The notes: a model not told the origin generated them from the letters alone. A DNA stretch of 64,000 nucleotides from Endomychus coccineus (GCA_958510875.1 OY294071.1:37726581-37790580); one strand, 5' to 3'; positions 23,976-35,012 are shown, counted from the stretch's first letter. Numbers and translations: made by a program.

Positions 23976-24612
23976 CATGGAGTTAAAAATTTCTTACGAA
24001 GCATTCGGGGGCAAGTTTAGGGTTGCAAAACAACTTTGTTCGTTTATTGTGAGTAATATGTCTCTATATGGGTTTTTGGGGTCTCTGATCAACATCCGTT
24101 TTTTGAGATTAATATGTTTGATGGATTTTTTGGGACTTATTTTTAGTAAATATGTTTAACATATCTAATCTAGAGTATCTAATAAGCAATTATTGTGTTT
24201 ATCAGTGCAAAAGAATAATTATAAGAAGAGTCACAGAAAAATGTAAGTAGGGGAGGGCGCTGTACCTTGGACAGGTATGTACCTCGAGCCACTTTGATTT
24301 TTGCAAGCAGCAGTATGTAGTAAACTACACAAACCAGTATGAAATTAAGCAATTATAAAATAGATGACGCCCTAAGTTCATAAAATGCAGTTTAGAAGCA
24401 GTAGAAACAGTTTTCAAGTATTGAAAGTAAACATATTGTTGGTAAGTATGAACTCAATATTATATCTATATCAAAATTTCGGCTGAATTCTCTAATAATG
24501 TAGCAGTTTGGCTCAAGGTACAACATTTTTGAATATATTGAACACAATTGTAATCGAAAAATCAAAATATTTATTATAAAAAGTAGATTACCATATTAAA
24601 TTCTTTTTTTTT

Positions 24613-24873
24613 TGACGTCCTTAATTCAACATTCACAGATTTTGGTAATTTCCATGGAAATGTCGAGTTTCCGGCTACGAGTGTCGAATTTTCCGATTCT
24701 GATATCGGATTCGTGATCAGCGACCTCGAAAACCCCCGAGTGAATTTTTTCACGTCCTTGATTCAACATTTACAGATTTTGGTAATTTCCATGAAAATGT
24801 CGAGTTTTCCGGCCACGAGTGTTGAATTTTCCGATTCTGATATCGGATTCATGATCATCGACCTCGAAAACTT
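24613..24873 (-). repeat. Inverted 137-bp subrepeats, two units
   Basis: The same unit as at 23433-23975 in opposite orientation, the second slightly diverged. Together with the left array it forms the foldback arm. Confidence 0.9.
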
Positions 24874-25118
24874 CCCGAGTAACCAGTTTCAGCCAATTTC
24901 CTCATGTATTGTTCGATGAAATATATTTGTTAATTATCGGTCCAAATTAACAATTAAAAAAGGCTTAATTGTTAGTTAACAAATCGGAAAACGAAAAGCG
25001 CAGGTTTAAAATGGGGTCTTCTGACTCGTACCGCTTTCCCGAACATTTTGAGCCCAAAAACGTCCAAATCCATGAATAGCAACAAAAGTTCGAAGTGAAA
25101 GTCGTATCTTTACTAGAC

Positions 25119-25400
25119 TACTGGTGCTCTGCAATGACCTGTCTTGGCACTAATTTTGTTCCTGCTCTGTATCAACGATCTGATGAATGTTCCCTCCACT
25201 TAAGTCCACAACTTTGAGGATGATCGTAAACTTCATACTGCTTTCTTCTCTAGAACCCCAATATCATCCAATGAAGCTAGATGTGCAAGACAGAGAGAGG
25301 TCGATGCATTAAATGAAGATCTGGAAAGGTGGTCGTTCTATCCTTTTCTACAGATATTTCCATGATTGGTGCTCATCGGAAATCTTGTATATTTATACTT
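25119..25400 (+). pseudogene. LINE RT remnant, right part
   Basis: The translation resumes TGALQ, PVLALILFLLCINDLMN, then VHNF-ADD (the YADD catalytic box with its first residue changed to F), RKLHTAF and QREVDALNEDLERW. These are successive RT motifs of a jockey/CR1-type LINE, with a stop and frame changes. With 23245-23329 it is one element split by FB-1. Confidence 0.65.
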
Positions 25401-25568
25401 CTAAATGACCCATGATGAACGGAATACCTTAATAATGAAACACTAGCAAAATTAAGTATTTTAGAGTATTATTACTCATCTGTCTTTAATTTAGTATTAA
25501 ATAATTTCAATTTTATTATAAAATATATACTTTAACCAAAGCTTACTGTGCATTAGATTCATTACGGA

Positions 25569-28500
25569 ATGAATTCCTATATTGATATTATAGACAATAA
25601 TAACAAAATTGAAACTATATTTTCGGGAAATGACGAGGTTAAACATATTCTATATGCCGATAATCGGTCGTTGAGTATCTACCATAGTAATATAAGAAGT
25701 ATTCAAAAAAACTTTGAAGAATTTGAAGTAGAATGAACGATTTTCAGTACTCGTTCGATGTTATGATTCTTACACAAACTTTTAATGTTCTTAACTTATA
25801 TGGAATAATAACTACTTTGTTTTTATACCACTTTTATTAATAATAACGTGAAAACGTAACTATAGTTTCAACACCGAAGTGCCATTATCAAACAATTAGA
25901 AAATTATGTGTTGGAACTATAGTTACGTTTTCACGTTATTATTAATAAAAATGGTATAAAAACAAAGTAGTTATTATTTCATATAATCAAAATGATAAAT
26001 TACCATAAAGTAACGGCTTCCACCATCGAGTTCTTAACTTAGATATATTAACTATTCCAGACTTTTCTACCTACTACAATAATAGTCGAGTTTACAAAAG
26101 TGATGGGGTAATTATATACATCAGGAAAAAGTATCCACACTCAACGGAATTGATCGAAATTATTCAAACTGTCTTCTTACGAGTCACGATGACCAATTTA
26201 CAAAAAACTACAGCTATAAGGGGCGTTTATAGATCTCATACAACTGAAATAAATACTTTTGATGAAAATCTAAATTCACAACTATACTAAATTAGATACA
26301 GAACTACTAATTGGCGACTTCAATATTAATCTATTAGAATCACCGCCCTTATCCTCAAGTACTGATACCTATAAGAACGTTCTTTCTGAACATGGTTTTA
26401 TTTCATTCATAAACATTCATACAAGGGTAAAAAATAATGCAACACCTTCCTGTCTCGATTATATCTACATAAAAACTACTCATGAACATAAAAACTTTAC
26501 ACCAATTGTTTTGCTAAATAAAATTACGGACCACTATCCCACTATTTTAATTGTAAATAACATAATGTCAGGTTGTGCCTCAGATTCACTTCAACATAGA
26601 CTTACTAATATAAAACAACTTGATTTCAATTTACTAAAATTAAACTGTCAATATGTAAGGTCGGATGAAATAATTAATTCTAACGATGTCAGTGCTGCAA
26701 AATTTATTGATTCTTTAGAACAAGTTATTGAAATATCCTCAAAATCGAAAGTAGTTGCAAAAAATAAATCAATAAAAAAAGAGTGGGTCACGAAAGCTCT
26801 TTTACTCTCAATAAATCATAAAAGTAAAATGTTCTCTAAGACACTGAAATTCCCTCTCGATTTAGAGCTTAAAACGCAATATAAAAATTATAGGAACTAT
26901 CTAAATAAATTACTTAAAAAAACTAAATTCAACTTCTATAAAACTGATATTGAGCAAAACATAAATAACCCTAAATTAACTTGGAAAATTATTAATCAAG
27001 CAATTAATAAAAAAGATAAACATAAGGATCCAATAAACAAAATCCAAAAAGACACCGGCGCAATAATTACTTCTTCACAAAATATTGTGGAAGAATTCAA
27101 TCAATACTGCACTAATATTGGACATAAAATAAAACAATCTATTAATAGTAATAAAGATTTTATACCGGAACCGATCAATCCAGTTTCCCGCACATTCTTT
27201 CTAGAACCGATTACGAAACATGATGTTTTAAAAGAAATACATAACTTGAAAACTAACAAAGCACCAGGTCCTGATCACATAAATGTATCAGTTATTAAAA
27301 CACTTGCAGGATATATCGTTCACCCCTTTACTGATCTTATTAATTTGTGTTTTGAATTGGGAGTATTTCCAGATGTCTTCAAAAAAGCAGAGGTTAAATT
27401 ATTACATAAAGGAACTGCTTCGGATATGTAGTAGTAGTATTTTTTATTCAAGAAGAGTAATTATCGGCCTATATCTTTAATTTCGACTTTTGCCAAAATA
27501 TTAGAAAAGCTTTTAGCAAGTAAAATATCAATTTTTTTAGAAAAAGAAGGAATTCTCTCAGAAAATCAGTTCCGATTTAGAACGGGTATGAGCACCCAGG
27601 ATGCGATTTCAACATTCACCAATGCAATACACTCTAGCTTAAGTAAATCAAAACCATTTATTGCCATATTTTTGGACATATCTAAAGCTTTCGATACCAT
27701 CAGTCACAACAGATTACTCGTGAAACTGGAAAGTTATGGCTTTCGAGAGACAAGTTATAATATATTGAAAAGCTATATAACCGATCGCAAACAGGTAGTT
27801 CGAAATGGAGATTGTGTCAGCTCCGAACGTTTGCTAAACTGTGGAGTGCCGCAAGGTACAGTTCTTGGACCAATACCTTTAATCCTTTATATGAATGATA
27901 TATTTAAATAGATTGATGAAGTCAGAATTATTACGTACGCTGATGATACGGTTATTGTGTTTGAGGCTGAAACATGGGAGGCTGTGCAATTTAAAGCCGA
28001 GCTGAACATGAGCCTAATTAAAACCTGGCTGGATATCAACCTTCTAAAGCTAAATTATTCGAAAACTAAATTTTTGTGTTTTACCTCCTATTCTAAAGGC
28101 TTACCTAACTCCCAGTCTTTATCAATACATGACCTAAAGTGTAGCCGGGTGTTGGACAGATGTTCATGTGATATGGTAGTTCAAAGAGCGGAATACATAA
28201 AATATTTAGGAGTTACTATTGACTGTCACATGAAATGGGATCGTTACATTGAAACTGTCGCAAACAGAATCAGAAAATTTTTATACGTTTTCCGAATTTT
28301 GAACAATATATTAACTGAACAACTTTTAATAATTGCTTATTATGCCCTTATTCAGCCCATATTACCATATGGCATATTAGTGTGGGGTGGTACGTATAAC
28401 GTTAACATGAATAAAATAGTTATCATACAAAAATTACTAATAAAAAATAGTTTAAAAAACCTATGCTATACCCCTCTCATAAATTATTTAATGAATTTAA

Positions 28501-28813
28501 AGTTTTCTCAGTAAAACAATTATACGTAATGAACATTTTTAAATTTTATATCAAATTCAACAATCGAATTCAACTTTTTCGTCACAACTATGAGTCGAGA
28601 GCCGTTAGAAATAATCTGTGCAGAATTCCTCGAATTAATAAAACTGGATCTCAAAAATATTTTACCTATTTCCTACCCAAATTATACAATGAGTTGCCAT
28701 TTAACCTCAAAAGGAACAATATCAGCTTACCAGAATTTTTAAAAGTGTGGATCTTGGCATCGGATGAGACTGGGGATCGAATTTTAACATACAGATTGCA
28801 GCATTTGGTCTAA
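25569..28813 (+). pseudogene. LINE ORF2: APE endonuclease plus reverse transcriptase
   Basis: The ORF2 protein nicks target DNA and reverse-transcribes element RNA. The chosen start ATG at 25569 opens the frame MNSYIDIIDNNNK. Endonuclease motifs: SNIRSIQKNF, VMILTQT (catalytic E replaced by Q), LLIGDFNINLL, SCLDYIYIK, DHYP. RT motifs: NKAPGPDHI, SNYRPISLIS, FLDISKAFDT (motif A), CGVPQGTVLGP, TYADDT (27936-27947), KYLGVTID. Damage: frameshifts near 25730, 26290 and 28470; the insertion at 25787-26041; three consecutive TAG codons at 27429-27437; and one TAG at 27909. Nonsense apart, the main RT frame is constant from 26293 to about 28470. The C-terminal part ends at 28813 after the last frameshift. 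Confidence 0.8.
25787..26041 (-). mobile_element. PLE-like palindromic insertion in LINE endonuclease
   Basis: GTTCTTAACTTA occurs at 25787-25798 and at 26030-26041. Removing one copy and the 231 bp between rejoins the LINE protein exactly (FNVLNL then DILTIPDF). The insert is mainly a palindrome with arms near 25799-25871 and 25911-25984, plus a 45-bp tail. On the minus strand the loop and one arm read TTGATAA, T, GGCAC-TTCG-GTGTT, GAAACTATAGTT, which is the PLE hammerhead layout with two core substitutions. A 12-bp duplication fits retroelement insertion. Confidence 0.6.
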
Positions 28814-28984
28814 TGTTTTCACATTAGTCATGACCAGTTTGTTTCTTCATTTATGTAGTGAATATTATTCGTAATTATCTACACATTAAGTGAGTTTTTT
28901 GCATATACATCATTTAAATATTCTTTTGCTACATCTTATTAAAATTATTTTTGATGTTTCTATTAGTTGCTAGTCACATACAAA

Positions 28985-29297
<313 letters not shown>

Positions 29298-29349
29298 TCA
29301 TTTAAAATTGCTGAAAAACCTAAGAGAACCCACAACTTACTTTATATAT

Positions 29350-31231
29350 ATATATATATATATTAGTATTTCATATAGATATACTTATAGTTAATAAAGA
29401 TTATTATTATTATTATCATTCGTCCATAAAAATCTATATCTGGCCTTAACTGCTCTCAAAGGAATGGAAGAAAATGCGCAACTTTTAACGTTCTTGAATG
29501 AGAAGAAATTTTCAGGCACGTATGTACTTAGTTAGTTCACTTTGGGAGAAAATATTGGAGACTAGCTAGGTGATAAATAGAGAATCATTAGAACGAAACA
29601 AACACGGAAAAAACCAACAGATAAAGGGCAACAGACAAATGCACCAATTTGTCCCAACCTCGTTTTACTATAAAAGATCATCACAACGACAAAATCCACT
29701 CGTATCCTAATAAAAAACATGATAATTCCGAATCAGCAGTCAGGGTTCTAATGTGTTCGATAAATTTTACTTCAACAACGATGGAGAAATTGGTGTGAAA
29801 TTCATTTGTCCCCTCGTGGTCTTAATCAATCCTCATAACACAAAGATAAAGTGTCTCCAATCTTAGAGAGTTATTGTTGAACTCGAACAAAAGTCGGGTG
29901 AGGAAAGCTGATTGGGTCTAAAAGAATACACTACTTTATAAAGGAGGTGAATCGAGATGACAAATAGCGCAGATTACGCTGGAGCGCGCTTGGTGACGCC
30001 GGACGTCGGGACAGGAAACTATCAATCATCCCGCACTTTCTTATTCTAGGCAGGACCGAACCTATCACACATTGCTGGGATATGCTTTACATATTTCATT
30101 ATGGTAAGAGTTGTTTCAGAACCACAAATATGAGCATTGTAAGATAAAATATATCATTATTATTTTTGGATCTCTTCATAATGACTTGCTGATTCGAACC
30201 TAAAACGTATTGTGATGTCCATGACGAATAATTCAGATCGTCCAACATTAATACGCATTATAGTATTGTATTGTCATTCCTCTTAATTCTATAATAAACT
30301 GATTTGAATAAAAATCGCAGTTGAGTATCTTATTCTACGAAGAAGTACTTCGATGTAACAAAGAAATATTCTGTAATGATAATACACTCATTCACTCGAT
30401 GAAGGAAACTCTGATCAAATGATCCGTCAGTTCTAAGCATCTTGTATGAGGGAGGTGCAGGCCATGGAAGCACATGAACATGAGTTTCTTCCAAATAATG
30501 TGCTTTTTTTACTTAATTCAATATATGTTTATTAGTAGCGTTGGAAGTTGATTGTTTTGACATCAGTAAAAGATAAACGGTACTATGTGACTATGGTATT
30601 GAACAATTCCGGAGATTGATCTCGAAACTACACCAATGTTGCACTGCAGACTGAATAATTAGATATATTTAATTCAATTTGGGGCTGTAGTGAGTGATAA
30701 TTAATTATATTATCATAAGACTTTGATTTTGGTAGCTGATATTAACATAGATTGCCTCAGCTCGTGTGTTCACGTACACAGTATTTGAATTTAATCTTAC
30801 ACTTTCAATCGGCTTGGTGAGTTTCTGAAATGTACAGAATCGTTCAATCTTGATTTTTTTTCCTTGAAATACGTAATAAGTATACATAATCGTCCCAATG
30901 GATATATTGAGAAAGTGGGCACGGTAACGTTGTGGGTAGAATACTTCCTTATATCAAACACAATTAACTATGTATATTGAGAACAATAGCATTGCTAACT
31001 AGACCATAATTTGGAAAGTAAATGCACGCTTGAGTAGAATTTAGTCAACGAAAATTGGACAAATACGTTGAACATAATTTTAAAACTGCCAATCGTTAAA
31101 GTGATTAAATTATGTGCGGTCTGGAGCTTTTAGTTGATTGAAATTAAGTGCCTCGGGTGATGAAATCTAAATATTTTACATGTTTCAATTTTTAAGAGCA
31201 CTTAATCTATTCGATGGAAATCTCAAACAGC

Positions 31232-31234
<3 letters not shown>
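29350..31234. other. No recognisable gene
   Basis: Begins with a short TA tract and an (ATT)n run near 29400-29420. The 29.93-30.07 kb stretch is GC-richer, but no gene is recognisable. Confidence 0.5.

Positions 31235-31308
<74 letters not shown>
31235..31308. repeat. (TA)n microsatellite at PLE-A 3' end
   Basis: Directly follows CCAGTTCTACA of the minus-oriented element. Confidence 0.95.
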
Positions 31309-31311
<3 letters not shown>

Positions 31312-31510
31312 GAACTGGATTCTCGGGTATTGATCCGCGTTGTGTGGTTTCGGTCCTCAGAAGGACCAATTTCACGACGTTTCGGCAAAGTCGCATTTGC
31401 CATCTTCAGGTGATTCGACCGTAGAGTCTGGAAAATCTAGGCGAACTGACGCTTACTTGGAGGGACAGGTATTTATATCCCCCGTTATGTTTGACCTTTG
31501 GACTTTCGAA
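31309..31510 (-). repeat. PLE-A 3' pseudo-LTR of full-length copy
   Basis: Counterpart of 21033-21233 on the minus strand, ending CCAGTTCTACA next to (TA)n. Confidence 0.85.
31366..31417 (-). ncRNA. Hammerhead-like motif, PLE-A 3' pseudo-LTR
   Basis: TCAC, CTGAAGA, T, GGCAAA..TTTGCC, GAAACGTC, GTGA, all intact, downstream of the intact ORF. Confidence 0.6.
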
Positions 31511-34102
31511 CTATTTCACGCTTGGTTGATTTCTACGTGTTTGGCTCCGAGTGACACGTTTGGATGACGTCATTGCGACGCTGGAATCAGCCGGAAAGTT
31601 TCCGTGACCTGTTGCACGTGCACTGGATATCACGTTCTCTCTTGTTTTTGGTTTTATCTTCCGACTTTCTAAAGCGGGTTTCCATGTTGCTGGTAATCTT
31701 AGTCCATCATCTCGTTTGTTAAGACTATGTGGACGTTTCTCGATCTCTATTGCCTCCCTGGTTATTCTGGTGAAGAAGTGTTCAATGTTGGCTAGAGTCT
31801 TTGTGCCGCTAAAGTTGATCATATGGCCAGTACTTCTTACATGTTCAGCTAGTGAAGACGTGGTTTCGTTTTTCGACACAGCGTTTGCATGTTCAGTCTT
31901 TCGCACATCAATGCGTCTGTTGGTCTGCCCGATGTATGTCTTTTCACAATTACCACATGGCACCTCGTACACTCCTTGGCATTCTAGAGGAATTCTGTCT
32001 TTTGGATTCCGAAGAACATTTTTGATTTTCCTATCTGTTGTGAAGGTTGTTTTGATATCATGACGGCTCAGTATTTTGCAGATTTTGTCAGTTGTGCCTT
32101 TTATGTAAGGTAGAAAAGCGTTTCCCACTGGTTGATCTTCATTGTTGACATCCTTTTCATTTTTGCGTTGAGAGTTATGAATCTGTTTTCTTGAATAGCC
32201 ATTCATCCTAAGGGCTGTTCGGATGGTTTCCATTTCTCCATCGAAGTTCTCCGCATCAGCGAGACGTTTTGACCTTGTCATGAGGGTATTTACGACTGAT
32301 TGTAGCTGGGATGGATGGTGATGCGAGTTACTATTCAAATATCGGTTCGTGTGGGTCTTTTTTCTGAATACTGTATGTCCCAAACTGCCGTCAGTTTTCT
32401 TTGTTACCAAAACATCTAGAAATGGTAATTGGTTGTTCTCTTCGGCTTCTATTGTGAATTTTATCCGATCATGGATTCCATTCAGGTGATCGAGAAACCC
32501 TCTTAGTTGTCCTTCTCCATGTGGCCAAATAACAAAAATATCATCTACATATCTGAGCCAAAGTTTGGGTTTTAGTTGCGCTGTGTTAAGAGCTTTAATT
32601 TCAAAATCCTCCATGAAAAGATTTGCGATCACTGGTGAGATTGGTGATCCCATCGGTGCTCCTTCGATTTGCCTATATCGCTGTCCCTCGTACATAAAGT
32701 AAGTATTGGCTACACAGTGTTTGGCCAAGTCAATAATGTATCCTTCCGGTTTGTATTTATGTTGGATGATCTCTAGGGCTTCGTTTATGGGTACTTGTGT
32801 GAACAAGGATGCTACGTCGAAGCTTACTAATATGTCGTCAGGTCCTACTATTTGCATATCTAGAAGTTCGATAAAGTGTTCCGCGTTCCTCACGTACGAT
32901 GATGCTGTCTCAACGTGCGGTTGTAACTTCTTGGCTAGGAATCTTGCTAATGCATGTGATGGTGAGCCGATAGAGCTTACTATTGGTCTCAGAGGTACTG
33001 CTGCCTTGTGTATTTTTGGGAGACCATACAGTTTCGGACATCTGGATGATTTTTCTCTTGGAATGAGATGTAACTGTAACTTAGGGTCGATAGGAGATGC
33101 CTTGATTTTCGTTTTCGTTGTTTTCTCTAGATATGTAGTGGGATCAGACCTAATCTTCTTGTAAGTCGGATCGTCCAATAGCGCAGCCATCTTGGTTCTG
33201 TAGTCATTTGTGTTCATGACAACGGTTGCATTTCCTTTATCTGCTGGTAGGATGATGATGCTTTCGTTCTCTCGAAGAGCTTTCAGTGCTAGGAACTCGT
33301 CGTGTGAAATGTTCCTTTTAGGTGGCTTCGAGGTTCGTAGAATACGCGACACATCTTGGCGAATAATCTCTGCTTCACTTTTATCCTGCAGCGAAGTTAT
33401 AGCAGATTCCACGTTGCAAATGATGTCTTCCAATGGAATGCGTGCCGGTGCAATAGCGAAGTTAAAACCTTTAGCAAGGACATCCATGGAGGCCTTATTC
33501 AAAGAATGGTCGGATAAGTTATGGACAACTTTGACAGGGTCTTTGTTTGTGCTGTCTCCCTCAGGTTTCTGGGTGTCTTTCAGATGATTGAACTTCTTCT
33601 TCTGTTTCTCTATAGTTATTTCAGTGTTTTTCTCTGCTCTGAACTCGGCAAGCTGATCAATTCTTTCCCAAAGTAGAGGATTGATTTCATTGCTAAGATA
33701 GAGGTGAACACGTAGTAGCTTGCTGTCAGTATCATCCAGAATTCTTCTTGTTTGGTGAATGGCATCTCGAAGCAGTGCAAAACTCGTTCTTCTCAAGATG
33801 TTCTTCGTACTAGTTGTCTTTGTGTGATACGAAAGTTTCATACAGGTTGGAATAATCTTCTGGTCCCGGCAGCGGCGTAGAAAGGTAAGGTCGCACAAAA
33901 GTTTCGATCTCTTTGTTCTCAACTTCTCGAAACTTCTTGTTTGATGGAAAACCTCCTCCCCGTAGAGGTTAATTATGTTTCTTCTTAGGTTCTCGCGGAC
34001 GTAATGTGTAGAACTGGATTCTCGGGTATTGATCCGCGTTGTGTGGTTTCGGTCCTCAGAAGGACCAATTTCACGACGTTTCGGCAAAGTCGCATTTGCC
34101 AT
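31511..34102 (-). CDS. Penelope-like polyprotein: RT plus GIY-YIG endonuclease, 863 aa
   Basis: Intact ORF of a Penelope-like retroelement. The RT copies element RNA at a nick made by the GIY-YIG nuclease. Residues 1-43 are encoded by the pseudo-LTR. A basic, coiled-coil-like N-terminal region follows. DKGNATVV (288-295) and LPKIHK (361-366) mark the N-terminal RT motifs, SFDVASLFTQVP (427-438) motif [11 protein letters not shown] (481-490) motif B and YVDD (518-521; bases 32540-32551) the catalytic box. The nuclease has GVYEV (710-714), TYIGQT (722-727), an adjacent Arg, EH (737-738) and the Glu-rich TREAIEIEK near 781-789. The C-terminus is basic and may bind nucleic acid. No frame damage is visible. 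The start is the first ATG and lies in the ribozyme core. Translation could begin later, so the N-terminus is uncertain. Confidence 0.9.
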   Translation of the reverse strand: MANATLPKRREIGPSEDRNHTTRINTRESSSTHYVRENLRRNIINLYGEEVFHQTRSFEKLRTKRSKLLCDLTFLRRCRDQKIIPTCMKLSYHTKTTSTKNILRRTSFALLRDAIHQTRRILDDTDSKLLRVHLYLSNEINPLLWERIDQLAEFRAEKNTEITIEKQKKKFNHLKDTQKPEGDSTNKDPVKVVHNLSDHSLNKASMDVLAKGFNFAIAPARIPLEDIICNVESAITSLQDKSEAEIIRQDVSRILRTSKPPKRNISHDEFLALKALRENESIIILPADKGNATVVMNTNDYRTKMAALLDDPTYKKIRSDPTTYLEKTTKTKIKASPIDPKLQLHLIPREKSSRCPKLYGLPKIHKAAVPLRPIVSSIGSPSHALARFLAKKLQPHVETASSYVRNAEHFIELLDMQIVGPDDILVSFDVASLFTQVPINEALEIIQHKYKPEGYIIDLAKHCVANTYFMYEGQRYRQIEGAPMGSPISPVIANLFMEDFEIKALNTAQLKPKLWLRYVDDIFVIWPHGEGQLRGFLDHLNGIHDRIKFTIEAEENNQLPFLDVLVTKKTDGSLGHTVFRKKTHTNRYLNSNSHHHPSQLQSVVNTLMTRSKRLADAENFDGEMETIRTALRMNGYSRKQIHNSQRKNEKDVNNEDQPVGNAFLPYIKGTTDKICKILSRHDIKTTFTTDRKIKNVLRNPKDRIPLECQGVYEVPCGNCEKTYIGQTNRRIDVRKTEHANAVSKNETTSSLAEHVRSTGHMINFSGTKTLANIEHFFTRITREAIEIEKRPHSLNKRDDGLRLPATWKPALESRKIKPKTRENVISSARATGHGNFPADSSVAMTSSKRVTRSQTRRNQPSVK

Positions 34103-34209
34103 CTTCAGGTGATTCGACCGTAGAGTCTGGAAAATCTAGGCGAACTGACGCTTACTTGGAGGGACAGGTATTTATATCCCCCGTTATGTTTGACCTTTGG
34201 ACTTTCGAA
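33972..34209 (-). repeat. PLE-A pseudo-LTR shared by tandem copies
   Basis: Lies between the stop codon of the truncated upstream copy and the body of the intact copy. It extends past CCAGTTCTACA into CATTACGTCCGCGAGAACC and AGAAGAAACATAATTAACC, which shows the true continuation of the element where other copies turn into (TA)n. Confidence 0.85.
34066..34116 (-). ncRNA. Hammerhead-like motif overlapping the ORF start
   Basis: CTGAAGATGGC includes the ATG at 34102-34100. Codons for [13 protein letters not shown] cover helix II, GAAAC and the proposed cleavage site. If the ribozyme cuts after the GTC, transcripts lose the first ATG. Confidence 0.6.
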
Positions 34210-34737
34210 CTATTTCACGCTTGGTTGATTTCTACGTGTTTGGCTCCGAGTGACACGTTTGGATGACGTCATTGCGACGCTGGAATCAGCCGGAAAGTTT
34301 CCGTGACCTGTTGCACGTGCACTGGATATCACGTTCTCTCTTGTTTTTGGTTTTATCTTCCGACTTTCTAAAGCTGGTTTCCATGTTGCTGGTAATCTTA
34401 GTCCGTCATCTCGTTTGTTAAGACTATGTGGACGTTTCTCGATCTCTATTGCCTCCCTGGTTATTCTGGTGTAGAAGTGTTCAATGTTGGCTAGAGTCTT
34501 TGTGCCGCTAAAGTTGATCATATGGCCAGTACTTCTTACATGTTCAGCTAGTGAAGACGTGGTTTCGTTTTTCGACACAGCGTTTGCATGTTCAGTCTTT
34601 CGCACATCAATGCGTCTGTTGGTCTGCCCGATGTATGTCTTTTCACAATTACCACATGGCACCTCGTACACTCCTTGGCATTCTAGAGGAATTCTGTCTT
34701 TTGGATTCCGAAGAACATTTTTGATTTTCCTATCTTG

Positions 34738-34740
<3 letters not shown>
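34210..34740 (-). pseudogene. Truncated PLE-A body: GIY-YIG domain only
   Basis: Starts at DRKIKNVLRNP (residue 690 of the intact protein) right after (TA)n and runs in frame through GVYEVPCGNC and TYIGQT to the normal stop at 34210. An open frame even connects the pseudo-LTR ATG through Tyr-Ile repeats from (TA)n to this domain. It has no RT, so it cannot move alone. Confidence 0.85.
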
Positions 34741-34829
<89 letters not shown>

Positions 34830-34830
34830 T
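34741..34830. repeat. (TA)n inside PLE-A, between pseudo-LTR and truncated body
   Basis: Replaces residues about 43-689 of the element. The upstream junction is AGAAGAAACATA followed by TA repeats. Confidence 0.95.
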
Positions 34831-34920
34831 GTTTCTTCTTAGGTTCTCGCGGACGTAATGTGTAGAACTGGATTCTCGGGTATTGATCCACGTTGTGTGG
34901 TTTCGGTCCTCAAAAGGACC

Positions 34921-34969
34921 AATTTCACGACGTTTCGGCAAAGTCGCATTTGCCATCTTCAGGTGATTC
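34921..34969 (-). ncRNA. Hammerhead-like motif, PLE-A
   Basis: Intact core in the pseudo-LTR at 34828-34981. Confidence 0.55.
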
Positions 34970-34981
34970 GACCGTAGAGTC

Positions 34982-35009
<28 letters not shown>
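34982..35009. repeat. Short (TA)n between two pseudo-LTRs
   Basis: Twenty-eight bases of TA joining GACTCTACGG-side sequence of one pseudo-LTR to the GTTTCTTCTTAGG edge of the next. Confidence 0.9.

Positions 35010-35012
<3 letters not shown>

Larger units (their letters stand above)
23328..25120. mobile_element. Foldback element FB-1 with subrepeats, 1.8 kb
   Basis: The termini read TAGTCTAGTCAA (left) and TAGTCTAGTAAA (right, inverted). Next comes an inverted block of about 80 bp (left 23361-23437, right 25015-25093) including GGATTTGGACGTTTTTGGGC. Inside are tandem subrepeats, four on the left and two inverted on the right, around an AT-rich core. TA flanks both ends and the joined flanks rebuild a LINE RT. 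There is no transposase, so it is non-autonomous. Open frames inside are products of the subrepeats. Confidence 0.8.

Noticed and set aside
23341..23978. Minus-strand frames repeating MISDLENPRVNF
   Set aside because: They arise from the 137-bp subrepeats of FB-1. The repeated peptide reflects DNA repetition, not a protein family.
32706..33587. Plus-strand frames of 152 and 125 codons
   Set aside because: They are antisense shadows of the intact PLE-A ORF.
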